Positions 20,711 through 35,411 of a DNA stretch of 64,000 nt are shown here, piece after piece; within the stretch, counting starts at the first letter, position 1, and every line of letters begins with the position of its first letter. The DNA is from Clavaria fumosa (lineage: Eukaryota > Basidiomycota > Agaricomycetes > Agaricales > Clavariaceae). The notes beneath the pieces were generated by a model. That model was given only the letters and a program-made list of their open reading frames with translations, was not told the DNA's origin and ran no database searches. A program made the position numbers and the translations under genes. The stretch lies in contig OX637795.1 of assembly GCA_951802425.1 (NCBI GenBank), positions 2,143,501 through 2,207,500 of the forward strand, in the 5' to 3' direction.

Positions 20711-20838
20711 AGTGAATAACTAGCTAGCCAGTGATGGGAGAATTGAGCTGAAGAGTTCACAAGATTCTCCTGGTTCTGTAGACCATTCTAGCTCTACAAA
20801 CCTTCCCTCAATTCTCAATACTTGGCTAGTTATTCACT
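20711..20838. repeat. Short inverted repeat, possible MITE remnant
   Basis: AGTGAATAACTAG...GAGAATTGAG at the left is repeated inverted as CTCAATTCTC...CTAGTTATTCACT at the right, with small gaps, around an interior of about 65 bp. No clear target duplication is seen, so the class is uncertain. Confidence 0.5.
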
Positions 20839-20858
20839 ACTTACTTAGTGATGTACAG

Positions 20859-20942
20859 GGCCTGGCTCAGCTCAAAAGCCTGGGCTCGGCTTGACTGGGC
20901 CCAGGCCAGGCCTGGGCCAGGCTCAGGCTCAGGCCCAGGCTT
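20859..20942. repeat. Low-complexity CAGGCC/CTGGGC tract
   Basis: Irregular repetition of AGGCC, GGGCT and CAGGCT units over about 80 bp; no coding function seen. Confidence 0.6.
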
Positions 20943-22523
20943 TGTAGTGAAAATGGACAAGAAGTCTACAACAAATTTGGTGCAAACATATCATCTTCAT
21001 TGTGATCAACATAAGCAGCAGCAGCAGATGCCGGCATGCCCACCTGCACGCTCCTGTGCGCCCTGGCATGCGTGCTCCAGCGCAGGCTAGGTGACTGAGT
21101 CGAGGCGCTCGGCGTGCTCGTCCCCTCGCCGGCGCTGCGGGTAATTAGACGACTGTTGCTGCCGCTGCCAGGAGCGATACTAATGACACTTACGAGCGAG
21201 AAAAGACCAGGGGAGGGTATGCATGTGTGGAATTCTGCAGCTATGTAATGGATGAGTTCGCGCTCTTGCTGAGGGCGAGAAAAGGCAAGGACAGCAGCAC
21301 AGATTTCCGGCTATGGAACAACTTCACTCAACTCGCAGCGACAACGGATTGTCAAACACGTCGCTGGGTTGATTGACTGACAAAACAGGGTCCTATTGGT
21401 ATTATGTAATACTTGTCTATTTGATGACGTAACCATGACATCATCATCCATCCAGAACATTATGTAATAAAAGCTCAAACTGTGCCACCACCTTCCACCA
21501 CCCCCTCTCTTAACGTTCTCCAATCACTGCGCTCAGAGAACAAAAGGGAGATGGTAGGTGTAACGCGGCCATCCCGGCAACTGGAGTCGCCCGGGGCCAG
21601 GTCGTGTAAGGTAATGGTGAACGACTACGGTAGAAACAAGGGTGGGGAGGGGGAGTGCTCGCGATACGTATGTGCTAACGAAGTGAGGAGGCTCAGTGAT
21701 GCTACTGGCTACTAGAGATAGAGGAGGCGCACCTGGTGAGCAAGAGGAGAGGCTAGAGAGCCTTTACTCCCGCCCGGCCTTACCTTGGTGAGCAGAGACG
21801 TTTCCTGCAGCGAGCGGGATACAGTTAGCCCGGGCGCGGATGAACCGAGTGTCTCGCCCAGTGTGGACAGTGGGAGCCTCGCCCAGCGCGGGTATGCGAA
21901 GGCGAAGCGACGCTTGTCGCTGTGTGGGGCTACTAGTGTCGCGCGTGCGAACGGTATTGCCGCGTGTGATTGAACTACTGACTACTGCTGTACTGTAAAC
22001 CACGACTACGACAACCTTTATCCCTTTCGAACTATCCTTATCTTACCTTTACCATTCACAACCACATTTCGCGGGCTAGGCCCCTAGCACAAACTATGCG
22101 CAGCTAGGCCCCTAGGGTGACTACTGTTGCTGGGGCGGCCGAATCACACCTACTCCTTCCCAATTTTTTTTGCGCAGTGATTGGTCCTTTGTAGGTCCCT
22201 ATCACTGGAGTTCTGATAGTGACTCTTTTCTTTCGCACCATTCTTCGGACCGGAGGACCTGGCCCCACCAAAATAGTTGCCAATGGCTAACTGTCTAACT
22301 AACAACAAGGTCCTGTCTTGAACTATATGTACCATGCCTGTGGCGGCGCTGTCTGGGTATTTTTGGCTGACGTTATCTCCCAGACCCGTAGCGAAAAACG
22401 CGCTCCTGCGGTGGACATGCCTCAGGTGCGGAGTGGCGAAAATCGCGCAATGGTCGTATCGCCAGGATAAGACACGAGCTCTCTCTACTTGAGGAACATT
22501 TCCTTCTTCCTTCTGGGTACACA

Positions 22524-26478
<3,955 letters not shown>

Positions 26479-27329
26479 GAGAGTTGATGATCATTGTGTT
26501 TGCTTTAAATGTTTGGAGGCGATTCCTGTAATACTCCGCACTACACGTTGAATCCATGTATGTTTGTGTACATGTGTTTGTATTCTTTGTGAAATACTTT
26601 CAGTCCTTCCATATGGAAAGATTGTTCATTCATCCATCCAGTGGGGATTTTTGTTGACTCATTCATTCATGCTGTACCACTGAGGTAAAATTGTTCCCTT
26701 TTTGGTGGAGTGTTTTGAAACTCAATTCAATGCATCCTCTATATCTCAATAATCAATGCATGGGATACCACTAAATTTTGACAGCACATGGGATCCTACT
26801 AGAACACCATGGAATATTAATTTTATGAATTCAGTGAATTTATTGGAGGAGGGGGAGTGAATTTATAAGATTGGGTTGAGTGAGTCCAGATACAAAGAAG
26901 TCATGGGCAATGAAGGAAAGGCTGGCAACTGCAGAAGTAGAATTGGGTTTGGCTTGAAGCAGGTTGGGAGCCTATGTGGCAATGGAGAAGTTCCTGAATG
27001 AGGAGGTAGAGGAACACAAAAGGCAGCAACAACAGCAGTGGTGAATAAGTATAATATTAATAAGGCACCCTTAGTAATTTGCAAAGGTGTTTGTCTTTGC
27101 CTTGCTGGGCTTATACATCTTAGCCATCTTAGCTGTCTTTTTTCATATGTAGCTACTTGGCTAAGCTGGCTAATTTCAGCTAAGTTGGTTAAGAAAATTG
27201 ATGTTTCCTGATGTGAACAATGACTTCCATCTGCTTGCTTTGCCTGGAGCTCAAGCTCGGCACACACAGTCCGACTAATTCATCACCCGAGACTCTCGTA
27301 TCTCAACTCGGAACGCATGCAATTGCCAA
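26479..27329. other. AT-rich intergenic region
   Basis: No frame with recognisable coding. Short words such as AGCTAAG/CTTAGC recur around 27,110-27,190 without a clear repeat structure. Confidence 0.5.
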
Positions 27330-28599
27330 CCTCCCCACCAGTACCACTTTGTCGATAGCGCAGCGGCTCTGGATTCGGCGACTTTCAGTACCAAATTCAA
27401 CAATCTCGAGAGTGCGCTTCGGTCTTTCGTGTTTGCGCAGAGGTCCAAGTCCAAATTACAACCGGCACGCACATATATCAGGAAGTTGTTGGCAGATGTC
27501 GAACTTCTCGCAGGGACTAACATTATCGTGGCGGGGAAAGAGTTGAAGGGCGTTAAGGCTGATCTGGAGAGGGTGAAGCTTGTCCTGGAGCAAATGGTGA
27601 AGGTGAAGGATACCATGGAAGAGGCACTAGAACAAGTCGAAGAATCTGGGGCTTCAGTAGCCGCTGCACGCACGAAGGCAATTCTTCAGGACGCGTTGGA
27701 TTGCATTGGCCGAGGCACGCTCCCCACACATGAGATTTACCCTGCCTTGCCTTTGTATCCTGGAGTGTTTGGTGTCTGGGAGTACGCCAGAGATGTCAGG
27801 AGGGCATTTGTTAGCGGCCTACACACCGCGGTCAGGATGGCAGAAGACGAAGCGCGAGTCACAACTGCCAGCGGCGTCAGAAAAATTGCCGATCTGTCCA
27901 GGCAGTATCTTCCGGAGGGCGTTGTCAGGAACAAGAGGGTCTTTACCCCTGAGGCCATGTTCAACGATGGCAAGAGAAGAGCCGACGCAGCAGGGCTCTC
28001 GTCGCTGGAAGTTTGGAACTCGGCGTGGTATAGTGAGCCGATCTTTTGGAAACGACGTTTGCCGTTTGTGATATCCACCGTCTCTTCTGGCTGCACTTTG
28101 GTGACCACAAAGCCGGGTCCCTTGTGGACGAGGAGCTGTCGCCGAGCGCGCTGAGACTCGCCGGCGTGGCAGCGGGCACACTTACCTTGGTAGGCGGGCA
28201 GGTAGTCGATGTGCTATGGCCCAGCGAAGTGCTGGGCAATGACAACACGAGACAATGGCGGCTGCCCGTTGTCGTGGCCGGACCGATCGGGTACGGAGTA
28301 TATCTGGTGTCGGATTTGCTGAATTCCATCCCGAGGACGGTCGGTCGGAGGGGTCAGGAGGAGCATGCTCATGTCGGACAGCGGTGAGACGCACGACGGA
28401 TGGCTGGATGTGAACGCGCGCCGCGTGAGCTGCGAGACCAGGAAGGTGTTGCGGATTGCGAGTTACGACCTCAAGAAGCGGTTCAGGATGAGCGAGAGGA
28501 CGTGAGGAGGTGGAGAGGCGAGCGCTGAAGGCCAAGGAGTGGGTTGAGAAAGCACTTGAGAGGACAGCAGAAGTACGAGCTCAGCTGTCCGTCGCGTAA
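27330..28599 (+). pseudogene. FZO1: C-terminal fragment of mitofusin (Fzo1-like), decayed
   Basis: The frame resembles the C-terminal half of fungal mitofusin, the outer-mitochondrial-membrane fusion GTPase: HFVDSAAALDSATFSTKFNN, RSKSKLQPARTYIRKLLADV, PALPLYPGVFGVWEYARDV, GVRKIADLSRQYLPEGV, then in a second frame HFGDHKAGSLVDEELSPSAL, TLVGGQ, LLNSIPRTVGRR, in a third VNARRVSCETRKVLRIASYD, and at the end KAKEWVEKALERTAEV before TAA 28597-28599. Frame changes near 28045, 28370 and 28505 break it. The GTPase domain and everything before it are absent from the 850 bp upstream. This is therefore a truncated second copy or relic; a working gene should lie elsewhere. Identification is by recall of the family, without an alignment. 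Confidence 0.65.
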
Positions 28600-29246
28600 C
28601 GGCAAAGAGGACCGTAAATTGAAGGTCATGTTCGTACGTGTTCGTTCAGTTTTTTACCATGGCCTCACATGTACTTCTCGCATGCTATCCATTACAGTAC
28701 CACTTCATCCTCTTCCCTCACAAATTAAAATGATTGCGGTAATTGCATTGCTCTCCTGATGAATAAATCATCAGACTTGCCCCAATTGTTAGCCTGTATT
28801 TATGTCCGATGCTCAGAGGCTAGTTCCCATTGCCGAGGAATTAGGGGCCATGTAGTTGAGCTGAACAGTACACGAAGTACTACAGGCACGCCTATGTCGT
28901 CAACGACACACGCGTACATTCTCAAAAGACAACCAATGGCGTTGATCGGAGTCGTAAAGGTTACCGGAGACAGGCAACAAAAATGATTACAGGTGGACGG
29001 ACGGTTCCACACCTGTTTCGCATCCCGCTAGCAAATGGGGCTGAACCCGCTCCACAGGGACTACTTGAGAGACGGGCCAGCGCCGACGGACACCCGTAGC
29101 GGGGTGGGAGAAATATGTAGCCCGCGGGAGTTTTCACGCGTGTAAATCCGCGGGGTGGAGAACGTTACATTGGTATTTCATCTAGTGAGAGAAGGGAATA
29201 ATGGATGGGCGAGGGTGTTGGAAGGACGGTTCGTTTGTTGTTATAT
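28600..29246. other. Intergenic region
   Basis: No gene recognised. This is the 3' flank of both the mitofusin relic and the glutaredoxin gene, which converge here. Confidence 0.5.
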
Positions 29247-29789
29247 TTATTTATCCTCCAGCATAGTTCGCAATCGGGAGCGCTGGATCGCAGAGAGGTC
29301 GCTCCAGCCTCCGACATGTTGGCCCCCTAGAAAGGACTTCCGCCTGAGCAAGAACCAATGTACAAGGGTAAAAAAGAAACTCAACTGATAAAGATGCTGG
29401 GGACGGTCCGCTGAGATGTCTTCTGTGCAAGATACTCTTGTGCCTTGCTCATGTCCTCGTTCGACAAATTGTCGAGTCTAATTGTGTGTGCGAGTGATCA
29501 TGAATAAGCGTTTTTCGTTCAACAACAAATCACCCAGATTGGCAGCAATGTGAGGAGGAAGAAAAAACGACATACTCGACTACGCCCACATCGACTTCGG
29601 GATACTTGTCTCTGAAGAACGACTTGGCTCTGGCACAGTAACCACACCATGTCTTAGAAAATACGGCGACTGTGTGCCCCGCGATTGCATCCTGACATCA
29701 ACACTGATGCTTCATCGACTCGTGAGCGAACGACGGATGAGAAGACGCACATCGACGAGCTTGTGGATACGATTGGAATTTGTGTTCAT
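29247..29789 (-). CDS. Dithiol glutaredoxin with CGYC active site
   Basis: Four exons on the minus strand: 29751-29789, 29576-29691, 29386-29477, 29247-29326; 108 residues, all junctions GT-AG and phases closing. It uses glutathione to reduce disulfides and mixed glutathione disulfides in the cytosol or mitochondria. Landmarks: N-terminal helix (MNTNSNRIHKLVDDAI), strand and active site VAVFSKTWCGYCARAKSFF, the TVP loop (QKTSQRTVPSIFI) and the glutathione-binding end HVGGWSDLSAI. Length matches single-domain glutaredoxins. The usual CPYC is CGYC here; in plants this variant (GrxC1) can hold an iron-sulfur cluster. No targeting peptide is apparent. The gene is easy to miss because no exon exceeds 120 nt. 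Confidence 0.88.
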
Positions 29790-30326
29790 ACTTGGCAGCG
29801 AGGAAGCAGATTGTACTGTGAGAGGGCGAGACCGTTCGCCAGATGATCCTCGCAAAGTCCACGATTTCCACGGAAGGGGAAAGATCCGAGTCATCTACAG
29901 TTGAATTGTTTATATTGCATAAGGTTGGTCATTGACAAAAGATGAAAGTTATGTAATACTGTGGAATGTGACATAAAAAATGTGACTGTGTGACAACCCT
30001 ATGATGATGATTCAGCTTGGGGTTTGGTTCCCCATGTATTCACAGGGATGTCTAATATGAGACTAGACGAATGACTATTTACACCCCTGGGACCATGTCC
30101 CACACTCCTGGACATGATCACCTGTTAACGGTTCCTCCCATCATTCCTTTTTCAGTCTCATTGTAAGTATGTGGCTTTGTTAACCTCCACATTGCCCATT
30201 AGCCAGACTAGCCAGAGCCTCATATTGAGGTAACCCTGATCCACAAAGTTGGTAACTAGCCCACCCTCACACCTGTATTGGTACAAGCACCCTGGCAGCT
30301 TTGGTCCAGTACACCCCAACTAATGC
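29790..30326. other. Intergenic region upstream of the glutaredoxin gene
   Basis: Holds the presumed promoter of the glutaredoxin gene and the left flank of G2. No gene or clear repeat boundary seen. Confidence 0.5.
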
Positions 30327-30331
30327 CGTCT

Positions 30332-30642
30332 TGTTAGACTTTCACCACATCACCCCCCTTTTTCCACTCTTCACACCGTACACATGCCCTTCCCTCTTAC
30401 CCATCACATGCCACATGTTCTCCCCCTTCTACCTTATCACTATGACTCATGCCGTCCCTCGCTGTCTACATGTGTCAGTTCCCTCTTACCGTGACTCATA
30501 CTCTTGTACATATATAAAGTAGCTACACAAGTAACAACCCCCTCAGGTTGTTACTTCCAATCACTTACTCTTTTGCTCTCATTCAACCGACTCCCACCTG
30601 AGTTCCTCGAATAACCGAGAGTCAACATGACATTAGTTGACA
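30332..30642 (+). repeat. G2 5' LTR
   Basis: 311 bp, TGTTAGAC to GTTGACA. Contains the TATA box and the primer-site partner; the 3' copy is 42935-43246. Confidence 0.9.
30511..30556 (+). promoter_or_regulatory. G2 LTR promoter: TATATAAA and predicted start
   Basis: TATATAAA at 30511-30518; 34 nt after its first base begins AGGTTGTTACTT (30545-30556), the complement of the primer site. Just upstream, GTAACAACC at 30531-30539 is itself complementary to it, so the region can form a hairpin with a small C-rich loop. Confidence 0.65.
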
Positions 30643-30653
30643 AGTAACAACCT
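30643..30653 (+). other. G2 self-priming primer-binding site
   Basis: AGTAACAACCT directly after the LTR is complementary to LTR bases 30545-30555; including the last LTR base the match is 12 nt. Confidence 0.75.
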
Positions 30654-30672
30654 CTCCCCCGCCTACCTCCTC

Positions 30673-31303
30673 ATGGACCTAGGCACCCCCACCCTGCCTG
30701 AGCCGAAGCAAGGCTTGTGTATTCAGAGAAGACACACTGGCACGCTTCTGGACAGTGTACGAACGATTTGTCAGGAGGAGAGCCCTCCTTGGACTGGACC
30801 AAGAAACCGATTTTGAACAACTGACACCGCTGAGTACCCCGTACCAAGCCTACGAAAGCTTCCAGTACCCAAGACATTCTGAGGCTGCCCAGTTGGCACC
30901 CTGCTACCATTTTGCTACAAGAAGAATCTTTGTACTGCAGGACTTTGCACGAAATAACCCACTAACCATCGAACATGCCCCCGAGTGGTGAATATTCTGA
31001 AGAACGCTCACAGAGAAGCTGCAAGTAGTAGCTGACGAGCAGAAACACACAGACGAGGACACGGAGTTCCTCCAAGGAAATGAGGATTTTGCAGATTTCG
31101 CCAGCGAGAGTGACTATCAGAGCACCCTCGAAGAACTCGAGGAACCCACACATTTGTCTGTTGCAACACAGACCAACGAAGCACCCCCTACACACTGATC
31201 CACCGAAGCACAGACCGACCTTACCTTCGGTTCGCTACAAGACCGCCTACGAATAGACATTTTCCAAGACCCCCTGTGCATCTACCTTGAAGAACTAGAC
31301 TGA
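30673..31303 (+). pseudogene. G2 ORF0: accessory frame upstream of gag
   Basis: A frame of about 200 codons ends at TGA 31301-31303, four bases before the gag ATG. Content: RFWTVYERFVRRRALLGLDQ, YQAYESFQYPRHSEAAQL, YHFATRRIFVLQDFARNN, LTEKLQVVADEQKHTDEDTE, then an acidic stretch with HLSVATQTNEAP and QDRLRIDIFQDPL. Three internal TGA codons (near 30990, 31000 and 31197) stand where CGA would restore Arg. A likely frameshift lies near 30720, so the N-terminus is uncertain. It matches the position of ORF0 in G1, and both carry a TQT word. Function unknown. Confidence 0.55.
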
Positions 31304-31307
31304 AGGC

Positions 31308-31470
31308 ATGGCTGACCTAGCCCCTGACGCCGAACCCACACCCGAACCGGCAGTGCCCCTCGTGCCTGCCACGTTTTCATTGAAAATTGTCCCGTACACT
31401 GGAGAGAGGCACAAGTTCCAGACGTTCTTAAGGAGCTTGTGTCTGGAGTTCCGATTAAATGAGGCGAAAT
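31308..31470 (+). pseudogene. G2 Gag, N-terminal piece before the G3 insertion
   Basis: MADLAPDAEPTPEPAVPLV opens an acidic Pro-rich N-terminus, then FSLKIVPYTGERHKFQTFL and LCLEFRLNEAK. The frame continues at 37373 with YPTDFHKVVFCLSHM once G3 and one GAAAT copy are removed. Retroelement capsid protein. Confidence 0.82.
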
Positions 31471-31775
31471 TGTCAGACTTAGTCTCACGGTTCACACAAC
31501 TTAACGTAAGGTCAATGATGACGATACTAACATAAGGGGAAAAGAGTACAAGTAAGAAAACGACGAGGTATATATAGCGAATGGTTCGGGAGTTGCTGGC
31601 GTTCCCACGCTCGGACCCCGTGCGTCACGTGATGCGTCCAGGCCCGGGTCACGTGATTTTCCCATTATGTAATCCACCACCCATTCGGGTCATGTGACTC
31701 GTCCGCAAACTTCCCACAACTCTTTCGCGATCCTTTCTTGGCCTTTCCGACCTGCTTATGTAAGCGATCCTGACA
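31471..31775 (-). repeat. G3 3' LTR
   Basis: TGTCAGAC to CCTGACA, 305 bp; same length as the other copy, so decay has been by substitution only. Confidence 0.92.
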
Positions 31776-31789
31776 TCACCCCCCTCTTA
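31776..31789 (-). other. G3 polypurine tract
   Basis: Minus strand AAGAGGGGGGTGA-type run directly abutting the 3' LTR. Confidence 0.72.
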
Positions 31790-32938
31790 AGGCTGGGCGT
31801 CTCGACCTGCCAACTTCGCCTTGTCAGGGTATTGCTGGAAGAAGTCCCGGAGCAACAGTGCAACATTAGTGAGGTTGCGACGAGGTTCCCAGGTGTTCTC
31901 CTCTGCAGGGTATCCTAACCACTTCACCAAATACTTCACTCCCCGTCCAACCTTCTTGACATCAAGAATTTCCTCCACCTCATACTCCAAGTGGTCGTCG
32001 TCAATCGTGGGGGGCGGGGGTGGAGGCAAGTTCTGGGAGGGGAAAGAGGGAGCAATATACGGGGTGAGTAGCAACTCATTGAAAACCTGGTGAATGTGCC
32101 ATGCTCGGGGGAGCTTGAGTCGGTATGCTGCTGGTCCAACCTTCTCTTCGATAGTGAAGGGTCCAGCCCGCTTGTTGTCAAGCTTCTTGGATGGTCGATC
32201 CATTTTCAGGTTCTGGGTATCCAGCCAGACTAAGTCCCCCTTTGAGTATTCACGACTCAGGCGCTTTCCTTTATCATAGCTAGCCTTCATCACATCTGCC
32301 GCCTTCCCCATTGCATCCCTGGCTGCTCTTCGGGATTCCGTGAGCTTGGCCATCCACTCGTCTGCTGCAGGGTTCACTTCAGAAGGCGGCCAGATACCAC
32401 CATTCCAAGGGTGCTGGCCATACTCCAGATAGAAAGGTGTGAATCCAGTGGCTGAGTGCTCACGGTTATTGAGCACGAACTCAGCTGTGGATAGCCACTC
32501 TGCCCAATCATCCTGCAGATGGTCAACATAGGCCCGGAGATACACTTCAACCTCCTGATTGACCCGCTCTGTCTGTCCATCTGTTTGTGGGTGGAAGGCA
32601 GTGCTCAGGTTCGCCTTAACTCCAATCATCCCATAGAACTCCCTCATGAATCTGGACACGAATTGGGTTCCCCAGTCACTCACAACTTTCTGTGGGACTC
32701 CATGGTCGCGGAAGACCCGGTCTCGAAGGATCCGAGCAGCACCAAGTCCCGTGAGGTCAAGGCCAATAGCTTCGATGAGAGTTCATTTTGTAAACTTGTC
32801 AACAATGACAAGGATCGCATTGTGACCACGTGAGAGGGGGAAAGGCCCAACAATGTCCCAAGAGATGACTGCCCAGGGGCTCTCAGGGACAGGGTGCGGA
32901 TGGAGCGGAGCAGTGCGCCTGGTACGATCAGGCTTGAT
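31787..32938 (-). pseudogene. G3 integrase with chromodomain
   Basis: From a TGA after CETCQ, the frame continues IKPDRTRRTAPLHPHPVP, SWDIVGPFPLSRGHNAILVI (first Asp region), VVSDWGTQFVSRFMREFYG, HPQTDGQTERVNQEVEVYL, the linker, GDLVWLDTQNLKMDRPS, GPFTIEEKVGPAAYRLKLPR and the chromodomain VKYLVKWLGYPAEENTWEP. Most of it (from 32683 down) is open. Two TGA codons (after CETCQ, and after VIVDKFTK) interrupt the N-terminal part; the first is Arg in relatives. Confidence 0.85.
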
Positions 32939-34730
32939 TCATTGGCATGTCTCGCATCCACCTGCATACCAATTGGAATCCTTCACCATGCCCACCCACC
33001 AGTAGGACCTCAGCAGAGCCGCCCTCAGTTTCCGTGGACCAGGGTGCCCTGTGATGGGGAGGTCATGCTCAAAGGTGAGCACTGCCTCACGTGCTTCTGG
33101 GGGCACCCAAGTGATTTCTGCCTTCTGCCAGAGTCCCATCCGATCTCTCGTCCACTCATCATCAAGCTCCTCCGGCTTCTGCACATATACCGCGCTGTTT
33201 TTCTGGAGTAGCGTCTCCATCTCTGATGTGAACGATGTGCAGGTCTCAGCCTCTGGGAAGACCTGTACTGGTGCATCCTCCTCCACCATCTCTCCATAAT
33301 CTGGCCTCCGTGAGAGCGCATCAGCTTTCGTGTTTGACTTCCCAGTATGGTACTTGATCTCAAAGTCAAAGCACTGGAGCTCTCCAACCCAATGGACCTG
33401 CCTCGGTTTCAACTTCTGGGGCTTCCGGAAGTACTGGAGGTTAGCATGGTCTGTCCAGATTTCGATAGTCTCTTCCACCCCAATCAGGTAAGCCCGCCAC
33501 TCGCGTAGTGCCCGGATTACAGCCAGGAACTCCTTGTCGTACACATCGTAATTCTTCTCAGCTGCAGTGAGGGCTTTGGAGATGTAGTCTACAACTCTCC
33601 AAGTCCCATCCACCTGCTGCTGTGAGAGAACTCCTCCAGTGGCCAAGTTGCTCACATCCGTTTCTACCTTCCATCTCCCTTTGTCTTGTGGTAGAGCCAA
33701 GACTGGGGCTGATACTAGTGCCAGGCGGAGATCTTGGAAGGCTGCTTCCTCCTCCTCCTCCCATCTCCACGGGACTTTCCCTGTCAGCCGGAAGAGTGGT
33801 TTTGCCCGGGCAGAGAGGTTTGGGATGTGCCGGCGGAGGTAGTTCAGCATCCCATTGAATCTCTGTACCTCTTTCACATTTTTCGGTCTGGGCCAGTTAC
33901 GGATCGCCGCGCCTTTAGCTGGGTCATGCTCTAGATGGTTGTGGGAGATCTTCATCCCCAGGAAGAAAACCTCACTCTTCTCGAACTCGCACTTGCTGAG
34001 TCTGAGACACAGGCCATTCTCCCCAAACTTCTTCAAGACCCGATCCATCCAATACCGATGTGTAGCCAAATCCTCTGCAAACACTATAACATCATCGACA
34101 TAGGCTCAGACATGCCCCCCCTGCAATCTCTTCTCTCAACACATGGTTCATGAAGCGCTGGAAGGTGGCAGGCGCATTCTGCAGCCCAAACCACATAACT
34201 GCCGGTTCGAAGAGTCCACGAGGCGTTAGGAAGGCACAGCAGTGCTGATGTTCTGGCCAGACTTGCATTGATGGGAAACCTCCTTTCGCATCAATCTTGG
34301 AATAGATGGTCGCCCCCTTTAACACATCCACAGTGTCTCGTATGAGGGGGAGGGGGTACTTGTCTTTGATTAGATATGAGTTCAGCCTAGAGTAATCGAT
34401 GATCGGCCGCAGCTTGTCCTTCTCACGTTTGAAGAAGAAGGGGCTCACATACGGGGACTTCGAAGGTGGGATTCGTCCAGAAGCTAGCTGCTCATCCACC
34501 CAGTGATTCATTTCCACCTTCTCTTCTCGCATCAGAGAGTATAGCTTAGAGGAGAGGTGTCCAGGGTCTGTTTTAAACTCGATTTTGATATCAAAGTCAG
34601 GGCGGGAGCGGGGGAGCTCATCCCACTTTGCTTCACTAAAAACCAAAGGGTAGTGGCTAGGCCAATCAGGGGTAGGGCCAGTGTTGGGAAAGCGGGTGTC
34701 CGGGATACTGGCCGAGGCCAGGGTACTCAC
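32939..34730 (-). pseudogene. G3 reverse transcriptase-RNase H
   Basis: Two overlapping frames. The first (34730-34092) has the RT fingers and palm: LRPIIDYSRLNSYLIKDKYP, YSKIDAKGGFPSMQVW, MWFGLQNAPATFQRFMNHVL. It breaks at the catalytic box, where a run of G and a TGA in place of Trp precede AYVDDVIVF. The second frame (34084-32939) has FAEDLATHRYWMDRVL, CEFEKSEVFFLGMKIS, the RNase H blocks KVETDVSNLATGG, YDKEFLAVIRALREW, IWTDHANLQYFRKP, SNTKADALSRRPDY and the integrase zinc domain HDLPITGHPGPRKLR...CETCQ. One frameshift plus one nonsense change kill it. Confidence 0.87.
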
Positions 34731-34748
34731 TTTTGGTGGAACTGAGGG

Positions 34749-35411
34749 TCAAACAGGAGACCGGTGGCTGTGTGGGGAGGAGGCACAGGTGTTGGGGCAG
34801 CGGGTGAGCCTTACTTCAGCTTTCACCCAGTCAATCTCTGGATTATGACACTTTAGCCAATCATGCCCAAGGATTGCTGTGTGGGACTGGGTCTTCCCTA
34901 GCAGGAAGTGGATCCGCTCCTGGTGGTTGCCAACTGTCACAAGCAGCTCCATCCCATACCGGATCTTACCATCTCTGTTCTGTGTTCCATCCACATTATA
35001 CATGGTGATTGGATTCAGCAAGGGAGATGGTTCCAATCCCACTTTTTTCGCCCACTCCAAGTCCATAAAGCAGTTGGTGCAGCCTGAGTCGACAAGGGCT
35101 TTCGTAGTTGCCCCTTTGCCAGTGCTGAGAGCCTCCAGGTGCACCTGGATGGAGAGCTCTCAGGGCATACGCAATAGGGTGTCCTTCAGCACCTCTGCAA
35201 GGTGCTTTGTTGGCTCCACTTGGCTGCTAGTCCCCTTTTCTCTTTTCGGTATTTCACTTTTAGCAGTTTCCATTTCTGCTTTGTCCTTCACCTCAGCCCC
35301 AATCCGGGTGTGTCTCCGCTGCAAGATAGTGTATTTTGGGATACTAGCTGCGGGTACAGGGACGGGAGGGGGGCTGGGATATCTACTCCTGAGACTCCAG
35401 TTCGGACTCAC
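34749..35411 (-). pseudogene. G3 aspartic protease
   Basis: After a Lys/Glu-rich linker (35411-35160) and a TGA at the place of an Arg, the frame gives KALVDSGCTNCFMDLEWAKK, the retropepsin active site with D-S-G, and later TAILGHDWLKCHNPEIDWVK, the second conserved block. About 130 codons are intact. Confidence 0.83.

Larger units (their letters stand above)
20341..22523. other. Region without a recognised gene
   Basis: No frame here shows a domain or conserved motif. It holds a 128-bp hairpin (20711-20838), a CAGGCC-rich tract (20859-20942) and GC-rich sequence from 21,000 to 22,100 with short open frames only. The last 400 bp is the likely promoter region of the ATPase gene. Confidence 0.55.

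Noticed and set aside
21248..21376. Small exon-like frame ending in a stop (DSSTDFRLWNNFTQLAA)
   Set aside because: Only 42 codons, no splice partner or known family; too weak to annotate.
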